Shown: piece after piece, positions 15,790 to 21,002 of the stretch | Position numbering within the stretch: position 1 is the stretch's first letter | How the letters are laid out: every line of letters starts with the position of its first letter | NCBI GenBank assembly: GCA_047974225.1 | Contig: JBKECD010000152.1 | Coordinates: 1-21,002 of the forward strand | DNA: 21,002 bases | Direction of reading: 5' to 3' | Source: JBKEDC01 sp047974225 | Lineage (GTDB): Bacteria; Bacteroidota; Bacteroidia; Bacteroidales; Prolixibacteraceae | The notes under the pieces: generated by a model | What the model was told of the DNA's origin: nothing | Database searches by the model: none | What the model saw: the letters and a program-made list of their open reading frames with translations, nothing else | Position numbers and translations under genes: made by a program

Positions 15790-16542
15790 ATGGAAAGAAT
15801 CATAAGTTATAATTTAGAGCAGATGGCTAAGACAATTTACGACTATTGGTTTGTGCAATTTGAGTTCCCAAATGAAGATGGAAAGCCTTATAAATCAAGT
15901 GGAGGAAAAATGGTGTGGAATGAGAAACTGAAAAAAGAGATTCCTGAGGGGTGGGAAAGTGGAAAGTTATCGGATGTGGGAGATATTATTGGAGGAAGTA
16001 CTCCATCTAAAGGAATAACAGATTATTTTTCCAACAAAGGGGTTGCATGGATTACGCCTAAAGATCTTTCTTTAAATGTAGGAAATAAGTTTATTTCTCA
16101 TGGTGAAATTGACGTAAGTGATTTCGGCATAAAGGCTGCATCTTTAACTATTATGCCCAAAGGAACAATACTCCTAAGTTCACGTGCTCCAATTGGATAT
16201 TTAGCCATTGCACGAGAAAGTGTAACAACGAATCAAGGTTTTAAGTCATTTGTCGTGTCCGATTTGTTTAGCACAGAATTTGTTTATTATATGATAAAAA
16301 ATTTAATCCCTACAATAGAAAATAATGCAACTGGTTCAACGTTTAAAGAAATATCAGCTTCTACCTTGAAGTCGATTATTACTTATTTTCCAAGTCCAGA
16401 ATTAATATCACTTTACACGAAAAATGCCTTGAAGATTTTTAAACGCCAAGAAATCTTGGAACAGCAATCTAGTGACCTTTCCTCTCTCCGAGACTGGTTA
16501 CTCCCCATGCTTATGAATGGTCAAGTAAAAGTATCGAGTTAG
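15790..16542 (+). CDS. hsdS: type I restriction specificity subunit, C-terminal half only
   Basis: 250 aa corresponding to the second half of an HsdS protein, which recognises the DNA target for a type I restriction-modification complex. It starts in the central conserved helix (LEQMAKTIYDYWFVQFEFPN), then the linker GKPYKSSGGKMVWN and KEIPEGWE, the second target-recognition domain (about 53-215), and the distal helix ending RDWLLPMLMNGQVKV. The first recognition domain is missing: a TAG lies at 15784-15786 just before the ATG. No hsdM, hsdR or recombinase is in the window. The coding sequence is visibly more AT-rich than its neighbours, suggesting transfer. It is a truncated remnant or a silent cassette for shuffling; a half-size functional HsdS acting as a dimer is possible but less likely. 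Confidence 0.85.
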   Translation: MERIISYNLEQMAKTIYDYWFVQFEFPNEDGKPYKSSGGKMVWNEKLKKEIPEGWESGKLSDVGDIIGGSTPSKGITDYFSNKGVAWITPKDLSLNVGNKFISHGEIDVSDFGIKAASLTIMPKGTILLSSRAPIGYLAIARESVTTNQGFKSFVVSDLFSTEFVYYMIKNLIPTIENNATGSTFKEISASTLKSIITYFPSPELISLYTKNALKIFKRQEILEQQSSDLSSLRDWLLPMLMNGQVKVSS

Positions 16543-16624
16543 TTTGGTAAATTATCATTTATGCGATTGTTTATTTTTCCTCAAGCGAATGTGCTGGACG
16601 CTGTAGCATTCAAACCCCACCCCC

Positions 16625-17107
16625 CTACGGCTTCTCTCTTCCCACAAAGCGTTCTTTTCCCAGCAGGAAGTTGATGGCTAGATGGGTGTTCCGCTCTCTT
16701 GCCGATTCGCTTTTGAGCTTCACCAGATAGCGCACAATCTCTAGCTGTCGAGATGCTGATAATTGATGGAAGACTTTCTGAGCTTCTGGGTTTTCAGCTA
16801 GTGCTTGGGCGAACTTTTCGGGTATCTCTAGCTTCCGACTTTCGGGATCGAAATCAATGGTCATCTCTAGCAATTCGCCGATTCGCTTAGGTGAGTCTTT
16901 CAGCATACTCGTATTGATATATAGTCGCCACGCACCGCTAAATCTCACCAAAGTTTGTCGATATGCCTGCTGGTTGATTGTCCCTCTGATTGGAATGCTC
17001 CCTTTGTCTTTGTTTGCTTGTCTGAAAATGGCTTGAAGAATATCCTCGGGCACAAAGATAAAGGGATTGACACCGATGATTTCTATTTTTGCTGTAAATT
17101 TATGCAT
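16625..17107 (-). CDS. DUF1905 / YdeI-OmdA domain protein
   Basis: 160 aa soluble protein with two small domains. The N-terminal part (about 3-85: MHKFTAKIEI, NPFIFVPEDI, VRFSGAWRLYINTSML) fits DUF1905. The C-terminal part (about 95-155: LEIPEKFAQALAENPEAQ, LSASRQLEIVRYLVKLKS, RN) fits the YdeI/OmpD-associated 'bacteriocin-protection' domain. The biochemical role of the family is not known. It lies downstream of the minus-strand ATPase on the same strand, separated by 114 nt that contain two GAGGTAAT repeats; no Bacteroidetes -7 box is clear, so it may be read from the ATPase promoter. Confidence 0.75.
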   Translation of the reverse strand: MHKFTAKIEIIGVNPFIFVPEDILQAIFRQANKDKGSIPIRGTINQQAYRQTLVRFSGAWRLYINTSMLKDSPKRIGELLEMTIDFDPESRKLEIPEKFAQALAENPEAQKVFHQLSASRQLEIVRYLVKLKSESARERNTHLAINFLLGKERFVGREKP

Positions 17108-17166
17108 AATGTTTTTAAATGTGTTAGTCCTTCAAACAGCCGATAGGAACTACTGACATTTCAAGA

Positions 17167-17204
17167 ATTACCTCATTTGGCTAAAATTCATTACCTCATT
17201 TGGC
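17167..17204 (-). repeat. pair of 23-bp-spaced GAGGTAAT repeats
   Basis: ATTACCTCATTTGGC occurs at 17167-17181 and 17190-17204, start to start 23 bp. Read on the minus strand the core is CCAAATGAGGTAAT. The same spacing and TGAGGTAA core appear in the array at 18583-18673 on the other side of the ATPase gene. A more degenerate third copy (ACTACTGACATTT) may lie around 17149. Confidence 0.8.
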
Positions 17205-17221
17205 AGAAAGAAGCTTTCCTT

Positions 17222-18520
17222 TCAATCCCTCAAACACCCCAACGGAATAATCTTCACGCCATCTTCGCGGGTGTATGCCATTTCGCCACCGGTGAGGACG
17301 ATCAGCAGGTCGGGAGTGCGCAATCGGATTTGCTTTTCACTTTGGTTCTTCTCTTCCACTAGGCGTTTGAGCTCCAGCAGGTGCTTTGCGCCCTCTTCAA
17401 TGTCTCGACTGCCGAGCTTGCATTCGATGAGTGCATATCGACCATCATCGAGGTGAAGCACCGCATCGGCTTCCAATCCATAGCGGTCGTGATAATACGA
17501 AAGCTTGCCGCCTAGTGCTTGCGAATAGGCTTTGAGGTCGCGCATACACATCGACTCATAGATGAAACCGAATGTTTTCAAATCTAGTTCCAGACTTTCG
17601 GGCGAAGCACCTAAGGCAGCCACCGCAATCGAGGGGTCAACCACATAACGTTTCTTGCCGCTTCGAATGACTGTAGCCGAGCGAATGGCAGGCGACCACG
17701 CGTCAATATCCTCCACCACAAAGAGTTTTTCGAGTGCTTCCACATAGCTATTGAAGGTGGAAATAGAAGTGCCCTCCATCTCTGCCGACACATCAGTCAG
17801 CATACTTTTCTTGGTGGCGAGGGTGCAGAGATTGCGAGCATAGGAACGCAAAATGAGCCGTGCCAAAGCAGGATTGCGCTGCACGTTATCGACCTTTGAA
17901 ATGTCTTCTTGACAGATAATCTCCACATAATCTTTCGCAACCAGCAGCTGAGCTTTGGGCGAAGCAATGTCGAGCGAAGCCGGCCAACCACCACGACAAG
18001 CCGCAAAAATAAGCTTCTCGATGGTCAGCGATGAGCTAATGCCATCAATATCTAATTCGGAATTATCAAAGAGTTCGCGCAGTGAGATTTCACCGTTGGA
18101 TTCTTCTGACTCATAGAGGCTCATCGGATACATTGCCATCTTGGATATTCGTCCGGTTCCGGTGTGCATGATTTCTTGGTCGTCGATAACAGTTGAGCCA
18201 GTGAGAATAAATTGTCCTCTTTGGCGACGCTCATCGACTGCATGGCGCACAGCATCCCACAGCACAGGGGCTACTTGCCATTCATCAATCAGTCGAGGGG
18301 TTGCACCTTTGAGCAAGAGTGAAGGCTTGGTTTGCGCTGTTGAAAGAAGGCTATCTCGGGTGTCAGGATTTTGCATCTTGACCATACTTTTTGCGTGCTT
18401 TTCGGCAGTGGTTGTTTTTCCACACCACTTCGGACCCATAATTTGAACTGCACCGAAAGCTTCTAGTCGCAAAAGTAGCTGAGCATCAGCCATTCTGTTT
18501 AGATATTTTCCTCCTCTCAT
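17222..18520 (-). CDS. AAA ATPase with DUF4143-type C-terminus (ATPase 1)
   Basis: 432 aa. Walker A is GPKWCGKTT at 29-37, Walker B is RLIDE at 76-80, and sensor-like FILTGST is at 103-109. A middle winged-helix-like region follows (FNSYVEALEKLFVVEDI at about 255-271). The C-terminal domain has the DUF4143 / PD-(D/E)xK-like pattern with E349, D351, E365 and K367 (LEADAV...ALIECKLG). Such ATPases are common accessory genes in Bacteroidales and their function is not established. The start at 18520 is supported by a promoter at 18548-18577. A 23-bp repeat array lies immediately upstream of that promoter and a matching pair beyond the 3' end. It is divergent from ATPase 2, with 321 nt between the two starts. 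Confidence 0.85.
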   Translation of the reverse strand: MRGGKYLNRMADAQLLLRLEAFGAVQIMGPKWCGKTTTAEKHAKSMVKMQNPDTRDSLLSTAQTKPSLLLKGATPRLIDEWQVAPVLWDAVRHAVDERRQRGQFILTGSTVIDDQEIMHTGTGRISKMAMYPMSLYESEESNGEISLRELFDNSELDIDGISSSLTIEKLIFAACRGGWPASLDIASPKAQLLVAKDYVEIICQEDISKVDNVQRNPALARLILRSYARNLCTLATKKSMLTDVSAEMEGTSISTFNSYVEALEKLFVVEDIDAWSPAIRSATVIRSGKKRYVVDPSIAVAALGASPESLELDLKTFGFIYESMCMRDLKAYSQALGGKLSYYHDRYGLEADAVLHLDDGRYALIECKLGSRDIEEGAKHLLELKRLVEEKNQSEKQIRLRTPDLLIVLTGGEMAYTREDGVKIIPLGCLRD

Positions 18521-18547
18521 GTCGATTGTTTTTTATTTATTCTACGA

Positions 18548-18577
18548 CAAATGTACGTCTTTTTTTCTGAATAGCAA
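18548..18577 (-). promoter_or_regulatory. promoter of ATPase 1
   Basis: On the minus strand, TTG (18575-18577), a 19-nt spacer, and TACATTTG (18548-18555). The leader to the ATG at 18520 is about 20 nt. The 23-bp array starts 6 bp upstream of the TTG. Confidence 0.7.
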
Positions 18578-18582
18578 TAGCC

Positions 18583-18673
18583 GTTACGTGTTTTTGAGGT
18601 AAATCATTAGTTGTTTTTGAGGTGAATCGTTACGTGTTTTTGAGGTAAATCATTAGTTGTTTTTGAGGTAAAC
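18583..18673 (+). repeat. array of four 23-bp repeats upstream of ATPase 1
   Basis: Units start at 18583, 18606, 18629 and 18652. They alternate GTTACGTG-start and ATTAGTTG-start, followed by TTTTTGAGGTAAATC, so the array is also two 46-bp units. A further degenerate unit may overlap the promoter at about 18552-18575. Twenty-three bp is close to two helical turns, so the cores would face the same side of the DNA. The 103 nt between this array and the next (18674-18776) hold no gene or clear repeat. Confidence 0.92.
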
Positions 18674-18761
18674 ATATTTCTAAACTCCTCTTTCAACTCG
18701 ACGCTCAATGCCAGAGATTAGCTTGGAAGTAGGAATATGGCACGAAAAACGGCATTCTCAC

Positions 18762-18791
18762 TTGTTTTTCTCCACACATTGAGTAAATTTG
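18762..18791 (+). promoter_or_regulatory. promoter of ATPase 2
   Basis: TTG at 18762-18764, a 19-nt spacer, and TAAATTTG at 18784-18791. The -7 box lies inside the first unit of the 22-bp array, and the leader to the ATG at 18842 is filled by units two and three. Confidence 0.7.
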
Positions 18792-18841
18792 CTCAGTGCA
18801 TTGAGTAATTACACGCAGTGCATTGAGTAAATTCAGAAGAT
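18777..18841 (+). repeat. array of three 22-bp repeats at the ATPase 2 promoter
   Basis: CATTGAGTAA occurs at 18777, 18799 and 18821, exactly 22 bp apart, with CAGTG before the second and third copies. The last unit ends just before the ATG. The core TGAGTAA resembles the TGAGGTAA core of the arrays around ATPase 1, with one base less and a period one base shorter. The position over the -7 box and leader fits an operator array. Confidence 0.9.
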
Positions 18842-20026
18842 ATGTACGAACGACCTTATATAAAACAGATTACAAAGCGAGTTAATGAAGAGCGAAAATT
18901 CATTCAAGTAATTTTAGGTCCTCGCCAAGTGGGAAAAACAACGATGGTTACCCAACTGACAGAGCAGCTTTCAATACCTTATCTGTTTGAATCGGCCGAT
19001 GCCATCGCATCAACTCACCCCACGTGGATTGCGCAAGTGTGGGAAACGGCTCGAATGCAGATGAAAACCAAACAGTCCTCTGAGTTTCTACTTGTGATTG
19101 ATGAGGTTCAGAAAATTGATAACTGGAGTGAGGTAGTCAAACAACAATGGGATAAAGACACGCGAGAAAAAACAAATATCAAGGTCATCCTATTGGGTTC
19201 ATCACGATTGTTGATTCAAAAAGGGCTGACCGAATCGCTTGCCGGACGATTTGAAACTTTGCATCTGGGGCATTGGTCGTTTGCTGAAATGCACGAAGCA
19301 TTTGGGTGGAACATTCAGCAATACATCTACTTCGGAGGTTATCCGGGTTCGGCATCGCTCATCAATGACGAAGAGCGGTGGAAAAGCTATGTTAAAGATG
19401 CGCTGATTGAGACGAGTATTTCTAAGGATATTCTGATGCTGACACGAGTGGATAAACCCATATTGTTGAAGCGTTTGTTTGAATTGGGCTGTCTTTATTC
19501 GGGGCAGATTCTTTCCTACACCAAAGTGCTGGGGCAGCTGCTTGATGCTGGTAATACTACGACCCTCACAAGCTATTTGGTTTTGCTTTCCGACTGCGGA
19601 TTGCTCGGAGGGCTTGATAAGTATGCTGGCGATATTATCCGCAAGCGCAATTCAAGTCCGAAATATCAAGTCTATAACAATGCGCTCATCTCTGCTCAAA
19701 GCGAAGAAACGTTTGAGCGAGTCATTGTCGATTCAAAACTTTGGGGACGATTGGTGGAGTCTGCCATTGGCGCACATCTGATCAACCACAGCATTCCCGA
19801 AAGATATAAACTTTATTATTGGCGAGAAGGAAATCATGAAGTGGATTTTGTTCTGCAAAAAGGCAGTAAAGTCATCGGACTAGAAGTGAAAAGTGGAGCG
19901 AAAGTTGAAAATGCTGGCATGGGTGTTTTTGCCAAAAGGTTTCAACCCGAAAAGATATTACTCGTTGGCACAGGTGGCATTCCCCATGAGGATTTTCTGA
20001 ATATCAATCCGAAAGAATTGTTTTAG
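18842..20026 (+). CDS. AAA ATPase with DUF4143 C-terminus (ATPase 2)
   Basis: 394 aa. Walker A is GPRQVGKTT at 26-34, and Walker B is LLVIDEVQ at 83-90 with D87 and E88. Sensor-like VILLGSSR is at about 115-122, and FGGYPGSA is typical of this ATPase group. The C-terminal DUF4143 region carries a PD-(D/E)xK-like signature: E333-V-D335 then E348-V-K350 (HEVDFVLQ...GLEVKSG). Same domain order as ATPase 1 but clearly diverged (different Walker A context, 38 residues shorter). Function unknown; the nuclease-like residues are only a pattern match. The 22-bp array sits directly before the ATG. The stop overlaps the convergent MerR stop by 3 nt. Confidence 0.88.
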   Translation: MYERPYIKQITKRVNEERKFIQVILGPRQVGKTTMVTQLTEQLSIPYLFESADAIASTHPTWIAQVWETARMQMKTKQSSEFLLVIDEVQKIDNWSEVVKQQWDKDTREKTNIKVILLGSSRLLIQKGLTESLAGRFETLHLGHWSFAEMHEAFGWNIQQYIYFGGYPGSASLINDEERWKSYVKDALIETSISKDILMLTRVDKPILLKRLFELGCLYSGQILSYTKVLGQLLDAGNTTTLTSYLVLLSDCGLLGGLDKYAGDIIRKRNSSPKYQVYNNALISAQSEETFERVIVDSKLWGRLVESAIGAHLINHSIPERYKLYYWREGNHEVDFVLQKGSKVIGLEVKSGAKVENAGMGVFAKRFQPEKILLVGTGGIPHEDFLNINPKELF

Positions 20027-20394
20027 CTTGGTGCACATTCCCCCCGGTCAAAACAATCGAGCAAGTCGCCTAGGCGCATGTGCATCTGATTGAGTTGGGT
20101 GATTTTGGTGTTCACCTCTTTGATTTTATCAACCACCAAAAGGCGCATTTCTTCGGAAAAGGGAGCATTGGAATACCACAAGTCCATCATCTTCTTAATC
20201 TCTTTGAGCGTAAAGCCCGACTCTTTGGCATCTTTGATGATGCAAATCCGCTCTAGGGCTTCTTCTCCATAATCTTTATAGTTGTTCGACTGCACTCGCT
20301 CATCGGTTTCCCCCTCGATTAAACCTTGTTTTTCATAGTATCGAAGCGTGTCGATGCTCAAACCTGTTTGTTTTGATAGTTCTCCTATTAACAT
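20023..20394 (-). CDS. MerR-family transcriptional regulator
   Basis: 123 aa. The N-terminal MerR helix-turn-helix and wing are complete (MLIGELSKQTGLSIDTLRYYEKQGLI, residues 1-26, then NNYKDYGEEALERI). A long dimerisation helix spans about 80-112. The C-terminus DCFDRGECAPS has C114 and C120. The position resembles the metal-binding loop of ZntR/CueR-type members, but the spacing is C-x5-C and no second metal ligand is obvious, so the inducer is undecided. It is divergent from the gene at 20695, and a MerR-like dyad lies between them. The stop codon overlaps that of ATPase 2 on the other strand. Confidence 0.9.
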   Translation of the reverse strand: MLIGELSKQTGLSIDTLRYYEKQGLIEGETDERVQSNNYKDYGEEALERICIIKDAKESGFTLKEIKKMMDLWYSNAPFSEEMRLLVVDKIKEVNTKITQLNQMHMRLGDLLDCFDRGECAPS

Positions 20395-20427
20395 CTATTC
20401 ATTGCGATTTAAAGATAAATAACTAAG

Positions 20428-20444
20428 CCTAGAGCGCACTCCAT
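20428..20444. promoter_or_regulatory. candidate MerR operator
   Basis: On the minus strand TGGAGTGCGCTCTA, an imperfect dyad like the TGGAGT...ACTCCA operators of several MerR proteins. It lies 2 bp upstream of the -33 of the plus-strand promoter and just upstream of a TATCTTTA sequence (20410-20417, minus strand) that could serve the merR gene itself. Confidence 0.5.
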
Positions 20445-20446
20445 GC

Positions 20447-20477
20447 TTTGACCGCACGAAAGTAATATCTAGTTTTG
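20447..20477 (+). promoter_or_regulatory. promoter of the membrane protein gene
   Basis: TTTG at 20447-20450, a 19-nt spacer, and TAGTTTTG at 20470-20477. It predicts a start near 20484, so the transcript would read through the whole MITE before the ATG at 20695. Confidence 0.75.
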
Positions 20478-20490
20478 CAGCATCAAATAA

Positions 20491-20679
20491 AGGGGACTTC
20501 TAAAAATTAGTTTTAAATTGGGGAAACTGCTAAGTACAGCTGTTGTTCATTTTGTTTTCTTAGAGCATCTTTTGCACTAATTTCTTAAACCATAGCTCGC
20601 TATGCTTCTGTGAAATTAGCCCAAAATCTATCTCTCATAAAATCAAAATGACCTAACAGCTAATTTTTAGAAGTCCCCT
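20491..20679. mobile_element. 189-bp palindromic MITE with TAA duplications
   Basis: Perfect 20-bp inverted ends, AGGGGACTTCTAAAAATTAG at 20491-20510 and its reverse complement at 20660-20679, flanked on each side by TAA (20488-20490 and 20680-20682). The interior is an imperfect palindrome as well: CAGCTGTT, CATTTTG, AGAG and CTAATTTC recur in inverted order around the centre CATAGCTCGCTATG (20591-20604). No transposase. TNA-type 3-bp duplications are, from memory, typical of some IS5-family groups, so a relative of that family may be the mobilising parent. Confidence 0.85.
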
Positions 20680-20694
20680 TAATTCAACAAAAAA

Positions 20695-21002
20695 ATGAAA
20701 GCAATACTATCTTTTTCAGCCATCTTCTTGGCACTAACTGCCCTTGTGGCGTGGTATATCGGTCAGCGAATGGGAACAAGTTTTCCCGCAATCCCTCGGC
20801 GAGTGTGGGTGATTTCCATCGGGGGAATCATGGCGTGCATCGTGATTTGCATGATGTTTTATGCCGCTTCACCCACTGCCAACCCTTTCGGACGAACAGC
20901 CTATCAACTCAGTGGAATCGCTATTGCGCTGGTGATGATGCTCCTTTTTGCCACCATTGCTGTTGATTTGGTGAACCTGATTGCTCGTTTTTCGCCACAC
21001 AC
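20695..21002 (+). CDS. membrane protein, N-terminal part (possibly metallophosphoesterase)
   Basis: The frame opens with ATG at 20695 (after AACAAAAAA, typical of Bacteroidales starts) and runs off the window: 102 residues visible. There are three hydrophobic segments: about 4-21 (ILSFSAIFLALTALVAWY), 40-60 (VWVISIGGIMACIVICMMFYA) and 73-98 (SGIAIALVMMLLFATIAVDLVNLIAR), with FPAIPRRV in between. This looks like the membrane anchor that precedes the catalytic domain in YkuE-like metallophosphoesterases, but no catalytic motif is inside the window, so the assignment is a guess from layout. It is divergent from merR and is preceded by a promoter and an inserted MITE. Confidence 0.6.
   Translation, partial: MKAILSFSAIFLALTALVAWYIGQRMGTSFPAIPRRVWVISIGGIMACIVICMMFYAASPTANPFGRTAYQLSGIAIALVMMLLFATIAVDLVNLIARFSPH

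Noticed and set aside
18583..18841. CRISPR array
   Set aside because: The repeats are contiguous or nearly so, with no unique spacers of constant length; the period of 22-23 bp is too short, and no cas genes are present.

Overview
The window looks like chromosomal DNA of a Bacteroidales bacterium. It carries a fabF-rnc pair, an RprX/RprY-type two-component system, a DUF5103 (type IX secretion plug) gene and a six-gene Na+-NQR operon. Several promoters have the Bacteroidetes layout TTTG / 19-20 nt / TAnnTTTG. I cannot name the genus.

Layout. 1-1368: 3' end of fabF followed 3 nt later by rnc, whose first codons form a 15-bp perfect hairpin. 1380-2135 (minus): secreted PAP2 phosphatase. 2405-4717: histidine kinase and OmpR-type regulator, closed by a strong terminator. 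4860-7091: GH95-like lipoprotein with its own promoter and terminator. 7210-7577: a 352-bp MITE with 26-bp inverted ends, a perfect 8-bp target duplication and an internal array of five 41-bp units. 7699-8991 (minus): DUF5103. 9120-15327: nqrABCDEF with promoter and terminator; nqrA has an in-frame TAG at codon 11 where a conserved Leu is expected. 15175-15789: a repeat-rich region with a lone copy of the MITE end.

15790-20026 is an accessory block: a 5'-truncated type I specificity subunit, a DUF1905/YdeI-like protein, and two divergently transcribed AAA ATPases of the DUF4143 type. Each ATPase has an array of short repeats at its promoter: four 23-bp units just upstream of the -33 of the first, and three 22-bp units overlapping the -7 and leader of the second. 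A third 23-bp-spaced pair lies beyond the first ATPase's 3' end. All share a TGAG(G)TAA core. This repeat-plus-ATPase arrangement is the best candidate here for an undescribed regulatory or selfish system.

20023-21002: a MerR regulator divergent from a membrane protein (possibly a metallophosphoesterase) cut by the window end. A 189-bp palindromic MITE with 20-bp perfect ends and TAA duplications sits in the leader of that gene, just after its promoter.

Two functional links stand out. RprY has been connected with the nqr operon in Porphyromonas (recalled, not checked), and here rprXY lies about 5 kb from nqr. The nqrA stop codon would make the sodium pump non-functional unless it is a sequence error, is suppressed, or is bypassed by a downstream start.
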